32,887 nt of DNA from Candidatus Devosia symbiotica (GTDB lineage Bacteria > Pseudomonadota > Alphaproteobacteria > Rhizobiales > Devosiaceae). Made by a program: the position numbers and the translations under genes. Under the pieces are notes generated by a model. That model was not told where the DNA came from, did not search any database, and saw nothing but the letters and a program-made list of their open reading frames with translations. Location of the stretch: the NCBI GenBank assembly GCA_025050575.1, contig JALBVE010000017.1:1-32887 (forward strand). Direction: 5' to 3'. Shown one piece after another: positions 10,986 to 21,516 of this stretch (its first letter is position 1; every line of letters begins with the position of its first letter).

Positions 10986-11300
10986 ATGGGCATCGGAATC
11001 GAGCTCGGTCACTACCTGACCGTTGGAGCCATTCTGTTCACGTTGGGCGTGTTCGGTATCTTTATAAACCGCAAGAATATCGTCGTCATTCTGATGTCGG
11101 TGGAATTGATTCTGCTATCGGTCAATTTAAATTTCGTCGCGTTCAGCGCGCAGCTCAATGACCTTCAGGGTCAGATCTTCGCGCTGCTGATCCTGACTGT
11201 GGCGGCTTCTGAATCGGCTATTGGGCTGGCCATTCTGGTCATTTTCTATCGCAATCGCGGGTCTATCGCGGTTGAAGACGTCAACATGATGAAGGGCTAA
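10986..11300 (+). CDS. nuoK: NADH-quinone oxidoreductase subunit K
   Basis: A 104-residue membrane subunit with three transmembrane helices. The two buried acidic residues of the family are visible in the [13 protein letters not shown] segment and the [13 protein letters not shown] segment. AGGGGA at 10975-10980 precedes the ATG by 5 bases. It is followed after 11 bases by nuoL. Confidence 0.97.
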   Translation: MGIGIELGHYLTVGAILFTLGVFGIFINRKNIVVILMSVELILLSVNLNFVAFSAQLNDLQGQIFALLILTVAASESAIGLAILVIFYRNRGSIAVEDVNMMKG

Positions 11301-11311
11301 GAACCGCCGCT

Positions 11312-13357
11312 ATGATCCAAGCGATTGTTTTCCTACCCCTCATTGGTGCGCTTGTTGCCGGTCTGCTGGGGCGTAGCATTAGCCACCGGAACAGTGAGTA
11401 TATCACGACCGGTCTGCTGATCGTTTCGGCGCTGCTGAGCTGGATTGTCTTTCTGCCCGTCGCCTTTGGCGGTGGACTAATGGGCGCCGAGATCAATGGC
11501 GATACCGCAGTCCTCAAGATCGAGCTGATGCGCTGGATTCAGGTGGGCGACATGGACCTGCGCTGGGTGCTGCGTGTGGATACGCTGACCGCCATCATGT
11601 TGATGGTCGTCAACACCGTCTCGAGCGTGGTGCATGTCTATTCGATCGGCTACATGGCCGACGATGTGCATCGCAGCCGATTCTTTGCCTACCTATCGCT
11701 GTTCACCTTTGCCATGCTAATGCTAGTGACGGCTGACAATTTTCTGCAGATGTTCTTCGGTTGGGAAGGTGTGGGACTGGCGTCCTATCTGCTGATCGGC
11801 TTCTGGTACACCAAGCCATCAGCGACAGCTGCGGCAATGAAGGCCTTTGTTGTCAACCGCGTCGGTGACTTTGGTTTTTCCCTAGGCATTTTCGGCGCTT
11901 TCATGGTGCTGGGCCATATTGACTTTGACGGGGTATTCCATGCGGCCGAGGGCTTTGCTACTTCCGGTTTGCCAATCATGCAGTTCCTTGGCTGGCAGCT
12001 CGACGCTATGACAGTGGTCTGTCTGTTGCTGTTCATGGGCGCCATGGGGAAATCGGCGCAATTCCTGCTGCACACCTGGCTGCCGGACGCGATGGAAGGC
12101 CCGACGCCGGTGTCGGCACTGATCCACGCGGCGACCATGGTGACGGCCGGTGTGTTTATGGTGGCGCGTCTGTCGCCGCTGTTCGAGACGTCACCGACTG
12201 CCATGGAGGTTATTCTGGTGATCGGTGCGATTACCGCCTTCTTTGCGGCGACGGTCGGTCTGGTGCAGAACGACATCAAGCGGGTGATCGCCTATTCGAC
12301 CTGTTCGCAGTTGGGCTATATGTTCGTGGCGCTGGGGGCGGGGGCATATTCAGCCGGCGTGTTCCACCTACTCACCCATGCTTTCTTCAAGGCACTGTTA
12401 TTCCTCGGCGCAGGCACGGTGATCCACGCCATGCATCATGAGCAGGACATGCGGAATATGGGTGGCCTGCGCCACAAGATTCCGGTGACCTATGCGATGA
12501 TGCTGATCGGCACCCTAGCGCTGACTGGCGTGGGCATCCCGGGTAGCGAGTGGCTGGGTTTTTCTGGCTTCTTCTCCAAGGACTCCATCATTGAGGCGTC
12601 CTACGCCGTTGGTGGTAACACGGGCATGTTCGCATTCTGGATGCTGGTGATTGCGGCGCTATTCACGAGCTTTTACTCGTGGCGCCTGATTCACCTTACG
12701 TTCCACGGCAAGCCGCGTCCGGCAGTCCATAGTCACGATGATCATGCAGCCCATGACGCACATGATGACCATGGTTCGGCCTATGACCATGCCCATGAAG
12801 CGCCTAATGTAATGTTGATGCCGCTCTATATGCTGGGTGTAGGCGCGGTGCTGGCCGGCGCGGTGTTTTATTCGATGTTCTTCCACGATGTGGCGCATAT
12901 TGAGCACTTCTTCGCCGGCGCCGTCGTGGTTGACCACGAAATAATCGAGGCTGCGCACCACGTGCCGATTTGGGTGAAGTGGAGTGCGACGGTCGCCATG
13001 GTGCTTGGTTTTGTGGCGGCATACTTCATGTATATCCGTCGGCCTGAAATGCCAGGCCGCATGGTTGCGACCAATCCGGGCCTGTACCAGTTCCTGCTCA
13101 ATAAATGGTACTTCGACGAGATTTACGACACGATTTTCGTCAAGCCGGCTCTGTGGATCGGACGCGCTTTTTGGAAGGGCTTTGATGATTGGCTTATCGA
13201 TGACAAGATTACCGAAGGCCTTGGCCGCTGGGTGCAGAATATGACTGGTTGGGTCACCAAGCTCCAATCTGGCTACCTCTATCACTATGCATTCGCCATG
13301 CTGATCGGCATTGCGGCACTGCTGACCTGGGCTATTGTAGCCGGGGCACTAATCTGA
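11312..13357 (+). CDS. nuoL: NADH-quinone oxidoreductase subunit L
   Basis: A 681-residue antiporter-like subunit at the far end of the membrane arm, with the long lateral helix at the C-terminus. The conserved region [19 protein letters not shown] is at about 148-166, and the proton-channel lysine region [20 protein letters not shown] at about 244-263. An unusual histidine- and aspartate-rich loop, about residues 473-495, sits between two transmembrane segments. Frame is open from end to end. Its stop overlaps the nuoM ATG by one base. Confidence 0.97.
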   Translation: MIQAIVFLPLIGALVAGLLGRSISHRNSEYITTGLLIVSALLSWIVFLPVAFGGGLMGAEINGDTAVLKIELMRWIQVGDMDLRWVLRVDTLTAIMLMVVNTVSSVVHVYSIGYMADDVHRSRFFAYLSLFTFAMLMLVTADNFLQMFFGWEGVGLASYLLIGFWYTKPSATAAAMKAFVVNRVGDFGFSLGIFGAFMVLGHIDFDGVFHAAEGFATSGLPIMQFLGWQLDAMTVVCLLLFMGAMGKSAQFLLHTWLPDAMEGPTPVSALIHAATMVTAGVFMVARLSPLFETSPTAMEVILVIGAITAFFAATVGLVQNDIKRVIAYSTCSQLGYMFVALGAGAYSAGVFHLLTHAFFKALLFLGAGTVIHAMHHEQDMRNMGGLRHKIPVTYAMMLIGTLALTGVGIPGSEWLGFSGFFSKDSIIEASYAVGGNTGMFAFWMLVIAALFTSFYSWRLIHLTFHGKPRPAVHSHDDHAAHDAHDDHGSAYDHAHEAPNVMLMPLYMLGVGAVLAGAVFYSMFFHDVAHIEHFFAGAVVVDHEIIEAAHHVPIWVKWSATVAMVLGFVAAYFMYIRRPEMPGRMVATNPGLYQFLLNKWYFDEIYDTIFVKPALWIGRAFWKGFDDWLIDDKITEGLGRWVQNMTGWVTKLQSGYLYHYAFAMLIGIAALLTWAIVAGALI

Positions 13358-14925
13358 TGAACTTCGATAACACCATCCTTACGGTCCTTACCTGGTTGCC
13401 GATGGTCGGCGCGGCGGTGATCCTGTGTATGCCGAAGACGGCGCTCGAGGCCGTTCGCTGGGCCACCTTTGCGGTGACGGCGATCGTCCTCGTGCTGTCT
13501 CTGGTGATGTGGCAGGCTTTCGATCCATCCAATGCAGGCTTCCAGTTCGTGGTGAACTATGCCTGGATTGGAGACACCATCGGTTACCGCGTCGGGGTCG
13601 ACGGCATTTCAGTGCTGTTTGTGGTTCTGACGGCATTGCTAATGCCGTTTGCCATTCTGGCGAGCTGGAACGTGGAGAGCCGGGTCAAGGAATACATGGT
13701 TATGTTCCTGATCCTGGAAACACTGATAGTCGGGGTGTTCACCACGCTCGATCTGGCGATGTTCTACGTGTTCTTCGAGGGCACATTGCTGCCAATGTTC
13801 CTGATCATCGGTATCTGGGGTGGTGCGGCCCGCATCCAGGCTAGCTACAAGTTCTTCTTTTATACCTTCACTGGCTCGGTGCTGATGCTGCTGGCCATAA
13901 TGGCGATGTATTGGAGTGGCGGCACGACCGATATTGCCAGGCTGCTGACCTATGAGTTCCCGCAGTCTTGGCAGCCATGGCTGTGGTGGGCGTTCTTCGC
14001 GTCGCTAGCGATCAAGATGCCAATGTGGCCGTTCCATCGCTGGTTGCCCGAGGCTCACGTGCAGGCGCCGACAGCTGGGTCGGTGATCCTGGCGGCAATT
14101 CTGCTCAAGCTGGGTGGCTATGGCTTTCTGCGGTTCAGTCTGCCCATGTTCCCCGACGCTTCGGAGCAGTTTGCCAATATCATCTTCTTCCTGTCTGTCG
14201 CCGCGATCATCGTGACGTCGCTGATGGCTTTGGTGCAGACCGACATGAAGAAGCTGATTGCCTATTCGTCGGTCGCCCATATGGGCTTTGTGACCATAGG
14301 CATCTTCGCCGGCAATGCCTTAAGCATTCAGGGTGCCATGTTTCAGATGATTTCGCACGGTATTGTGTCGGGTGCGCTATTCCTGTGTGTGGGTGTCATC
14401 TACGACCGTATGCACACCCGCGATATCGCTGCCTATGGCGGTCTGGTCGAGCGCATGCCGCTCTACGCCTTGGCGTTCATGGTATTCACCATGGCCAATG
14501 TGGGACTGCCCGGGACATCGGGGTTTGTCGGTGAGTTTCTCATCTTGATCGGGGTGTTCCAGGTCAATACTTGGGTGGCCTTTGGCGCTGCGTTTGGCGT
14601 GATCTTTTCGGCCTGCTACGCGTTGTGGCTCTATCGCCGCGTGATCTTTGGTGCGCTGACCAAGGAGAGCCTGAAGGGTATTCTCGATCTTGATCTACGT
14701 GAAAAGATCATACTGTACCCGCTGATTGTGCTGACCGTCATCCTTGGTTTCTACCCGGCGCCAATCTTGGATATGACCGCTGCGGCGGTCAATAATCTGG
14801 TGTCGCACTATGCCGTCTCGACCGGGCTTGATCCTGCCTCACTGGCTAACGCGCAGGCACCGCTTGCTTATGCCGAACCTGTTGCTGGCGCGGAAGCGCC
14901 CGCGGCCGAGCTTGCTGCTCACTAG
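13357..14925 (+). CDS. nuoM: NADH-quinone oxidoreductase subunit M
   Basis: A 522-residue antiporter-like proton-pumping subunit with about 14 transmembrane segments. Signature stretches are the [18 protein letters not shown] region with its key Glu, and [20 protein letters not shown] with the channel Lys. The ATG at 13357 overlaps the nuoL stop (TGATGA) and gives the normal N-terminus; an earlier in-frame start would lie deep inside nuoL. The C-terminal tail is Ala/Glu-rich. Confidence 0.97.
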   Translation: MNFDNTILTVLTWLPMVGAAVILCMPKTALEAVRWATFAVTAIVLVLSLVMWQAFDPSNAGFQFVVNYAWIGDTIGYRVGVDGISVLFVVLTALLMPFAILASWNVESRVKEYMVMFLILETLIVGVFTTLDLAMFYVFFEGTLLPMFLIIGIWGGAARIQASYKFFFYTFTGSVLMLLAIMAMYWSGGTTDIARLLTYEFPQSWQPWLWWAFFASLAIKMPMWPFHRWLPEAHVQAPTAGSVILAAILLKLGGYGFLRFSLPMFPDASEQFANIIFFLSVAAIIVTSLMALVQTDMKKLIAYSSVAHMGFVTIGIFAGNALSIQGAMFQMISHGIVSGALFLCVGVIYDRMHTRDIAAYGGLVERMPLYALAFMVFTMANVGLPGTSGFVGEFLILIGVFQVNTWVAFGAAFGVIFSACYALWLYRRVIFGALTKESLKGILDLDLREKIILYPLIVLTVILGFYPAPILDMTAAAVNNLVSHYAVSTGLDPASLANAQAPLAYAEPVAGAEAPAAELAAH

Positions 14926-14934
14926 GAGAGTCCC

Positions 14935-16380
14935 GTGAACTCAGACATTATCGATTTCGCGAGCCTGGCTCCCGCTTATCCGGAAATGCTGTTGGCCCTG
15001 GGTGCAGGGGTGTTGCTGGTTGTTGGTGCGGTCATCAACAAGGAGCGCTCGCTCTTTGTGTCCTACGGCGCCGTCCTACTGCTGCTAGTGGTTGGCGCGT
15101 TAGTGTTGTTCGCGCCCGCCGAAGGCATTCTGTTTAATGGCGTGTTCATTGCCGACAGTTTCGCCCGCTACATGAAGGTGCTAGTGCTGGGTGGTTCGGT
15201 GTTCTCGCTGTTGCTGGCATTGCCGCGCACCAAAGAGAACGGCACTCACAAATTCGAATACTCCATTCTCGTATTACTGGCGACGCTGGGCATGATGATA
15301 ATGGTTTCGGCCAATGATCTGATGAGCCTTTATGTTGGCCTCGAGCTGCAGTCGCTATCGCTCTATGTGCTGGCGGCCATCAAGCGTGATGATAGCAAGG
15401 CCACCGAAGCCGGCCTGAAGTATTTTGTTCTGGGCGCATTGTCCTCTGGCATGCTGCTCTACGGCGCATCGCTGATCTATGGTTTTACCGGCCACACTAA
15501 TCTGCAGGAAATCGTGCTGGCGATCGCTACGGAGGGCCGTTCGATTGGCCTGATCTTCGGCGTGGTGTTCCTGCTGGCCAGTATCGCCTTCAAGATTTCG
15601 GCGGTGCCGTTCCATATGTGGACACCCGACGTTTATGAAGGTGCGCCGACCCCGGTGACGGCGTTTTTTGCCACAGCGTCCAAGGTAGCGGCGATGACGC
15701 TTATGGTGCGGCTAGTGATGGATACATTCCAGGGCATCACGCATGACTGGCAGCAAATTGTTATCTTCCTGTCGATCGCCTCGATGGTGCTGGCGGCCTT
15801 CGCTGCCATCGGTCAGAAATCGCTCAAGCGCCTGATTGCCTATTCGTCGATTGGTCATGTGGGCTTTGCCTTGGTCGGCCTGTCCTCAGGCACCCAGGTC
15901 GGCGTTGAAGGCGTTGCTATCTACATGGCGGTCTATGTGATCATGACTATTGGTCTGTTTGCCTGCGTTCTGTCGCTGCGGACCAATGGAGACTATGTCG
16001 AGAATATCGCTGATTTGGCCGGTGTGGCGCAGAAGCGGCCATTCGTGGCGGCGATTATGGCGATCACTATGTTCTCGCTGATCGGCATGCCGCCGCTGGC
16101 TGGATTCTTTGCCAAATGGCATGCATTCCTCGCAGCAATCGACGCTCAGCTCTATGTGCCGGCCGCGATCGGTGTGTTAGCTTCGGCCGTCAGCGCATTC
16201 TATTATCTTCGCATCATCAAGGTAATGTATTTTGATGAGCCTGCGGGCGAATTCGAGGCTGTGCCTCCTGGGCTCAGCGTCATCATGGGTCTGAGCGGCT
16301 TCCTGATGGTAACCTATTATTTCACCGTTGGCGCACCGCTAGCCAATTTTGCCCATATCGCGGCTGGAAGCCTGTTTTAA
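14935..16380 (+). CDS. nuoN: NADH-quinone oxidoreductase subunit N
   Basis: A 481-residue antiporter-like subunit, the last of the complex I membrane arm. The motif MSLYVGLELQSLSLYVLAA (with the conserved Glu) and the AFKISAVPFHMWTPDVYEGA stretch (with the conserved Lys) are visible. It starts at GTG; AGGAGAG at 14924-14930 overlaps the nuoM stop. It ends the nuo genes directly against birA with no gap. Confidence 0.97.
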   Translation: MNSDIIDFASLAPAYPEMLLALGAGVLLVVGAVINKERSLFVSYGAVLLLLVVGALVLFAPAEGILFNGVFIADSFARYMKVLVLGGSVFSLLLALPRTKENGTHKFEYSILVLLATLGMMIMVSANDLMSLYVGLELQSLSLYVLAAIKRDDSKATEAGLKYFVLGALSSGMLLYGASLIYGFTGHTNLQEIVLAIATEGRSIGLIFGVVFLLASIAFKISAVPFHMWTPDVYEGAPTPVTAFFATASKVAAMTLMVRLVMDTFQGITHDWQQIVIFLSIASMVLAAFAAIGQKSLKRLIAYSSIGHVGFALVGLSSGTQVGVEGVAIYMAVYVIMTIGLFACVLSLRTNGDYVENIADLAGVAQKRPFVAAIMAITMFSLIGMPPLAGFFAKWHAFLAAIDAQLYVPAAIGVLASAVSAFYYLRIIKVMYFDEPAGEFEAVPPGLSVIMGLSGFLMVTYYFTVGAPLANFAHIAAGSLF

Positions 16381-17211
16381 GTGAGCGATTTTTCGCTCGG
16401 GCCGAAGGCACGGGCAGCCGGATATCGGCTCTGTGGCTTTGACAGTGTGGGCTCGACGAATTCCGAAGCGCTTGCCGCCGCAGCCGCCGGGGACCCTGGC
16501 GGCATCTGGTTCGCGGCCCGCCAGCAGATGTCGGGCAGAGGGCGTCGTGGCCGGCATTGGGAAAGCCCGCATGGCAATCTTGCCGCTACGTTGTTGATTG
16601 TGCCTGACTGCGATCCCACGTTATTGGCAACGTTGGGATTTGTGGCCGGCGTTTCGCTCAGCCGGGGCCTGTCGGCGATTTTGCCAGGCGGGCTAGTGCG
16701 AATTGATATTAATGGCGCCAACGATCTGGGCGGACAGTCGCGCATTGCGCTGAAATGGCCCAATGACGTGCTGGCAAATGGCGCCAAGCTGGCCGGAATT
16801 TTGCTCGAAGTCAACAAATTGCCCGATGGCCACCAAGCGATCGCAATTGGCCTGGGGGTCAATCTGATTGCGGCGCCGCAGGGTTTGTCCTATCCAGCGA
16901 CAAGCCTGCGTGATCTTGGGGTGCCGTGTAGCGCCGAAGAGGTGTTTGAGGCGCTTAGCGACGCATGGACGGAAGTTTTCGGTCTATGGAATGACGGTCG
17001 GGGAATCGGCGACGTACTCAAGCATTGGCGGGCATTTGCCGCTGGCATCGGAGCGCCTGTGGCGGTCAATCAGGATGACCAGGTGTTGCGGGGCATTTTT
17101 GAATCTATCGACGACGTGGGGCGGTTGATCGTCCGCGTCGAGGATGATCGTCGTATCGCGATAACCGCAGGCGACGTGCATTTTGGGGCAACGGCCAGCG
17201 CCCAAAGCTGA
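16381..17211 (+). CDS. birA: Biotin--[acetyl-CoA-carboxylase] ligase
   Basis: A 276-residue cytoplasmic enzyme that activates biotin with ATP and attaches it to a lysine of the biotin carrier protein. Motifs in order are STN (26-28), the biotinyl-AMP loop GRGRRGR (52-58), KWPNDV (125-130) with the catalytic Lys, and KLAGILLE (136-143). There is no N-terminal helix-turn-helix, so it should act only as a ligase and not as a repressor. GTG follows the nuoN stop with no spacer, which suggests coupled translation. The nuoN-birA-rnj order is usual in Rhizobiales. Confidence 0.93.
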   Translation: MSDFSLGPKARAAGYRLCGFDSVGSTNSEALAAAAAGDPGGIWFAARQQMSGRGRRGRHWESPHGNLAATLLIVPDCDPTLLATLGFVAGVSLSRGLSAILPGGLVRIDINGANDLGGQSRIALKWPNDVLANGAKLAGILLEVNKLPDGHQAIAIGLGVNLIAAPQGLSYPATSLRDLGVPCSAEEVFEALSDAWTEVFGLWNDGRGIGDVLKHWRAFAAGIGAPVAVNQDDQVLRGIFESIDDVGRLIVRVEDDRRIAITAGDVHFGATASAQS

Positions 17212-17282
17212 CTATCAATTGCGCAGGCGACCGGCGACCAAAGATCGTTCCGGCGTTGCGCTCGAAAGGACTAAACTGACTC

Positions 17283-18956
17283 ATGGCTAAAACCCAAAGG
17301 GATGAACTCATATTTGTGCCACTTGGCGGCGTAGGTGAGATCGGCATGAATATGGGCGCTTACGGTTTCGGCCCGGAAAAGTCGTGTAAATGGATTGTGG
17401 TGGATTGTGGCGTGACCTTCGGCGGGCCTGACCTGCCAGGGATAGAATTAATCATGGCTAATCCTGAATTTCTCAAGGAACGCGCCGACGATGTGCTGGG
17501 TCTGATCCTGACCCACAGTCACGAAGATCATTATGGTGCGGTACTTGATCTGTGGCCTGGTTTTGAAAAGCCGGTCTTCGCGACGCGATTTACCGCTGCC
17601 ATGTTGGCGGCGAAGCGGGCCGGAGATGGGATCGTCGAGAATGTCGATCTGACTATCATGGCGCCTGGCAAGCCGTTCAATCTAGGGCCGTTCACGATTG
17701 AAGTCATCAATGTCGCGCACTCGATCCCTGAGTCGAGCGCGCTGCTGATCACCACGCCCATTGGCCGGATACTGCATACCGGCGACTGGAAGCTTGACCC
17801 CACTCCGGTTGGCAATGCGCCGACTAATGTGAGCCGTCTCAAGAAGATTGGCGAAGATACATCCACGCCGCTGGCGCTGATCTGCGATTCGACCAATGCA
17901 CTCCAGGATGGAGAAAGCCCGAGTGAGGCAGAAGTTGCCGGCAATCTGGCGGCGATGATCGCTGAGGCGCCCAATCGCGTCGCGGTGACCACATTTGCAT
18001 CTAATGTTGGCCGGGTGATTTCCATCGTTCGAGCGGCCGAGAAGGCTGGTCGACAGGTGGTGATGTCTGGGCGTTCACTGCACCGGATCATGGGCATTGC
18101 TCGCGAACTGGGCATGCTTGAGGGCCTGCCGCCGCTGCTTGATCAAGATGCCTATCGTTCAATCCCGCGCAACAAGATCGTGCTGATCTGTACCGGTAAC
18201 CAGGGCGAGGCCCGTGCAGCGATTGCGCGCATTGCGCGCGGCGACCACCCAGTGATTGCACTGGCCGCTGGCGATCGCATGATCTTCTCGTCCTGGGCCA
18301 TTCCGGGCAATGAGCGCGAAGTAATCGATATCCAGAACCAGTTGATCGATCAGGGCGTCGAGGTAATTACAACCAATGATGGACTGGTGCATGTGACTGG
18401 GCACCCGCGGCGCGGCGAGATGCGTCAGCTCTATAGCTGGGTGAAGCCGGCGGTGCTGGTGCCGGTGCATGGTGAAGCGATTCACTTGAAGGCACATGCC
18501 AAGCTGGGCCGTGAATCTGGCATCCCCATGGTGTGTGAGGCCCGCAACGGGGATATGGTTCGTCTATTCCCTGAAACGATGATGTTCCCGGCCGAGGTGC
18601 GCACGGGCGAGCTTTATCTTGATAGTCTGGTGTTGTGCACGCCCAAAGAATCGGGTGTCAAAGGCCGCCGTCGGCTGTCATTTGGTGGCCATGTTGTGGT
18701 GAGCCTGTGCGTCAATGGCAGCGGACAGGTAGTGTCGGGCCCTGATCTGGTGATCGATGGTCTGCCCGAAACCGAAGATAGGTCACTGAGCGAATTGGTA
18801 GAAGACACCATTGTCGGCGTACTCAAATCGATGCCATCCAAGCGCCGCAGCGATACCGAAGCGCTCAATTCGGCTCTGTTCAAGGGTATTCGCAATAAGG
18901 TGAACGCTTATTGGGGGCGCAAGCCCAATGTCTCGGTGTTCGTCCATCGCGTCTGA
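17283..18956 (+). CDS. rnj: Ribonuclease J
   Basis: A 557-residue metallo-beta-lactamase/beta-CASP RNase, with 5'-exonuclease and endonuclease activity in RNA processing. The zinc-binding motif HSHEDH is at residues 78-83, and further metal-binding residues fall in VAHSIPES and HTGDWK. The beta-CASP region spans about 220-370, and GHPRRGE and PVHGEA follow it. Length is normal. AAGGA lies 12 bases before the ATG, which is a loose fit. Because the RNase R gene in this window is broken, this is the only visibly intact exoribonuclease here. Confidence 0.95.
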   Translation: MAKTQRDELIFVPLGGVGEIGMNMGAYGFGPEKSCKWIVVDCGVTFGGPDLPGIELIMANPEFLKERADDVLGLILTHSHEDHYGAVLDLWPGFEKPVFATRFTAAMLAAKRAGDGIVENVDLTIMAPGKPFNLGPFTIEVINVAHSIPESSALLITTPIGRILHTGDWKLDPTPVGNAPTNVSRLKKIGEDTSTPLALICDSTNALQDGESPSEAEVAGNLAAMIAEAPNRVAVTTFASNVGRVISIVRAAEKAGRQVVMSGRSLHRIMGIARELGMLEGLPPLLDQDAYRSIPRNKIVLICTGNQGEARAAIARIARGDHPVIALAAGDRMIFSSWAIPGNEREVIDIQNQLIDQGVEVITTNDGLVHVTGHPRRGEMRQLYSWVKPAVLVPVHGEAIHLKAHAKLGRESGIPMVCEARNGDMVRLFPETMMFPAEVRTGELYLDSLVLCTPKESGVKGRRRLSFGGHVVVSLCVNGSGQVVSGPDLVIDGLPETEDRSLSELVEDTIVGVLKSMPSKRRSDTEALNSALFKGIRNKVNAYWGRKPNVSVFVHRV

Positions 18957-18963
18957 TAGCGAC

Positions 18964-18998
18964 AGTGTCGCGACCGGCCATCGGCTAGCCGCGACACT
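18964..18998. terminator. Hairpin after rnj
   Basis: AGTGTCGCG at 18964-18972 and CGCGACACT at 18990-18998 form a perfect 9-bp stem with a 17-base loop just past the rnj stop. No T-run follows, so this may be an mRNA-stabilising hairpin or a Rho-assisted terminator. Confidence 0.5.
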
Positions 18999-19078
18999 AT
19001 GCGGCTTTCGCTCCCGTGGGGCGATGGTCTAGTTGCTAATGTCAGATTTCGGTCGCCTGCAACGCCCCAGGACATCTC

Positions 19079-19330
19079 ATGCAGATTGGTTCAGTCATCG
19101 CGGTCTTTTTTGTCCTGTGGTGGATCAGCTTTGTGGCTGTGTTGCCCATCGGCAATAAGAGCTTCCACGAGGCCGGCGAACAGGTGGTGGCCGGCAGTGA
19201 TCCGGGTGCGCCTGTTGCGCCGCGCATTGGTCGAAAAATTCTGATGGCCACGGGCCTAGCCATCGTGCTGACCGGGCTACTGATGTGGGGTCTCACCAAT
19301 GAAACTTTGCAGTACTATTGGAACCGCTAG
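19079..19330 (+). CDS. DUF1467 family membrane protein
   Basis: An 83-residue protein with two transmembrane segments (about residues 3-23 and 54-73) and a short polar loop between them, FHEAGEQVVAGSDPGAPVAP. This pattern, and the position after rnj and before proS, match the DUF1467 family of Rhizobiales. Its function is unknown. AGGA at 19069-19072 lies 6 bases before the ATG. It appears intact. Confidence 0.85.
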   Translation: MQIGSVIAVFFVLWWISFVAVLPIGNKSFHEAGEQVVAGSDPGAPVAPRIGRKILMATGLAIVLTGLLMWGLTNETLQYYWNR

Positions 19331-19348
19331 CGCGAGCGATGCGGTTTT

Positions 19349-19363
19349 CCGACAGCGTGTCGG
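19349..19363. terminator. Hairpin after the DUF1467 gene
   Basis: CCGACA at 19349-19354 pairs with TGTCGG at 19358-19363 around a GCG loop, 18 bases after the stop codon. The following bases are only mildly T-rich (ATCTTT near 19371). It may be a weak terminator. Confidence 0.4.
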
Positions 19364-19684
19364 ATGAGCTATCTTTAGCGCAACATGAAGATCAGCCTTA
19401 GTGGCCGCCGATAGCGGGGCACAAGGATCTGCTGAATAAGTTTGTTCGACAATACGCTGGTCTTAGGCGCGCTACTTAAGCGCATAGCCAACGCTCCTCC
19501 CTTGACGTTGTCGACGTCAGGCAGCTTGTAACCACCTGTTCTTTATTGATGAGGGCCTAACAATTCATGTGAGGTCTAGCCCCCCAATCATATCCCAGAC
19601 CCTGGTGTAGCTGATCGGTGGTCATAGACCGATTTCCGGTAGGGTCGGGTTGCTCACACCAACCTGATACTGGAAGGATCACCG

Positions 19685-19960
19685 ATGACCAATGCAATGG
19701 TGAACCTGCGCACGCTGGTATGAAGAAGACCCCTGACGCCGATATTCTGCGTGAGATGATCGGCTTTGCCGCGGAACGGCTGATGGAGCTGCAGGTCGGT
19801 GCTGCTACTGGCGGCCGGCTATGGCCAGAAGAGCGCCGAGCGCTTAGCGCAGCGCACTAGCAAGGCTGTTGCCGACTCGAACACAACGATGAATGGGCCG
19901 TCCTAGCGCGTCAGATACCATGACGCTGGAATCCGTCGCTCCATTGAGCTGATGATCCCC
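19685..19960 (+). pseudogene. IS256-family transposase, N-terminal remnant
   Basis: Pieces of the conserved N-terminus of IS256-type (mutator) transposases are readable in three frames. First comes [12 protein letters not shown], then from 19720 [19 protein letters not shown], then [13 protein letters not shown], and weak similarity continues to about 19960. At least two frameshifts separate them, and the catalytic DDE domain is absent. No second terminal repeat was found by eye. The surrounding gap, 19331-20166, holds no other recognisable gene; the proS promoter must lie between about 19960 and 20150. This is an old insertion that has lost most of its length. Confidence 0.75.
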
Positions 19961-20166
19961 TCATCAGCTTGTCGGCAGTCCCTGCACGCTGACTAGCCCA
20001 GCCAAGCGGGAAATGCGTGATGGCCAAGCCTTAGTTATACCACGCCAAAGGGGCGGGATCATCACGTAGATTCTGCATGCCTTCCATGCTTGCATCGGAT
20101 GGACGAGTAGGATTTGAGTGGGCATCAACAAGAGCCTTGAGTCGATGGACATTTTGGGGAGTTCAC

Positions 20167-21516
20167 ATGCGCCTGTCTCGCTATTTCTTGCCAGTGTTGC
20201 GTGACTTTCCAAAAGACGCGGAGATCGTGTCGCATCGGCTAATGCTGCGCGCTGGCATGATTCGTCAGCAAGCCTCCGGTCTCTATTCGTGGCTCCCTTT
20301 GGGCTACAAGGTGCTGATGAAGGTGCAGAAAATCATCGAGGAGGAGCAGAATCGTTCCGGCGCAGTGCAATTATTGATGCCTACCATCCAGTCAGCGGAC
20401 CTGTGGCGCGAGAGCGGTCGATACGATGCCTACGGCAAAGAGATGCTGCGCATTCAGGACCGGCACGAGCGAGAATTCCTCTATGGGCCGACCAATGAAG
20501 AGATGATCACCGACATCTTCCGCAGTTACGTGAAGTCTTATAAGGACCTGCCGCTCAATCTTTACCACATCCAGTGGAAGTTCCGTGATGAAGTGCGTCC
20601 GCGCTTTGGCACGATGCGTAACCGCGAATTCCTGATGAAGGATGCCTATTCGTTCGATCTGAGCAAGGAAGATGCGGTCAAGGCGTATGAACGCATGTTC
20701 GTGGCCTATCTGCGCACCTATGCGCGCATGGGGCTCACCGCAATACCAATGCGCGCTGATGCTGGCCCGATCGGCGGCGATCTGAGCCATGAATGGATCG
20801 TCTTGGCCGACACCGGCGAAAGCGCCGTGTTCTGCGACAAGCGTCTGCTGAACAAGTCGATTCCGGGGGCGGATACCGATTTCAGGGGCGATCTCAATCC
20901 GATCTTCGTGGACTGGACGTCATATTATGCGGCCACCGAAGACATGGTCGACATGGCCGAATTCGAGGCATCGGTGCCCAAGGAAAACCGTGTTTCGGCA
21001 CGCGGGATCGAAGTTGGCCATATTTTCTACTTCGGGACCAAATATTCTGATCCGATGAAGGCGACTGTGACCGGTCCCGACGGCAAGGAAATTACCGTGC
21101 ATATGGGCTCTTACGGCATTGGGCCGACCCGGTTAGTGCCCGCGCTGATCGAGACGTTTCACGATGATGAGGGGATTGTCTGGCCGGTGTCGGTGGCGCC
21201 CTTCGAGGCGGTGCTGATTAATCTCAAGGCAGGTGATGTGGCGTGTGATGCAATATGCGACGCGCTTTATAGTGTGCTTAATGCGGCGGGCCTCGACATG
21301 CTATATGATGATCGCAATCAAAGTGCTGGTGCGAAATTCACAACGGCTGACCTGATCGGCATTCCCTATCAGATTATCATTGGGCCGCGCGGCCTGAAGG
21401 CTGGCGAGGCCGAGATTAAGCACCGCAAGACCGGCGAACGCGAGACGCTGCCAATCGGGGATGCGGCGGTGTGGCTTAAGGGCCTTATCGAATCGCAGAG
21501 AAAGACCAACATTTGA
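20167..21516 (+). CDS. proS: Prolyl-tRNA synthetase (short, alphaproteobacterial type)
   Basis: A 449-residue class II synthetase that charges tRNA-Pro. Class II motif 1 lies around [19 protein letters not shown]. Motif 2 lies around [20 protein letters not shown], and motif 3 around [13 protein letters not shown]. The editing insertion domain of the E. coli enzyme is missing, as is normal for the short alphaproteobacterial form. The frame opens further upstream, but ATG at 20167 has GGGGAG at 20156-20161, 5 bases before it, and matches the usual MRLSRYFLP start. It overlaps the next gene. Confidence 0.96.
   Translation: MRLSRYFLPVLRDFPKDAEIVSHRLMLRAGMIRQQASGLYSWLPLGYKVLMKVQKIIEEEQNRSGAVQLLMPTIQSADLWRESGRYDAYGKEMLRIQDRHEREFLYGPTNEEMITDIFRSYVKSYKDLPLNLYHIQWKFRDEVRPRFGTMRNREFLMKDAYSFDLSKEDAVKAYERMFVAYLRTYARMGLTAIPMRADAGPIGGDLSHEWIVLADTGESAVFCDKRLLNKSIPGADTDFRGDLNPIFVDWTSYYAATEDMVDMAEFEASVPKENRVSARGIEVGHIFYFGTKYSDPMKATVTGPDGKEITVHMGSYGIGPTRLVPALIETFHDDEGIVWPVSVAPFEAVLINLKAGDVACDAICDALYSVLNAAGLDMLYDDRNQSAGAKFTTADLIGIPYQIIIGPRGLKAGEAEIKHRKTGERETLPIGDAAVWLKGLIESQRKTNI

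Noticed and set aside
12659-13285. A long minus-strand open frame opposite nuoL
   Set aside because: It lies fully inside a conserved complex I gene and its composition mirrors the nuoL codons.
19964-20212. A minus-strand open frame across the proS start
   Set aside because: It overlaps the conserved proS N-terminus and shows no family pattern.
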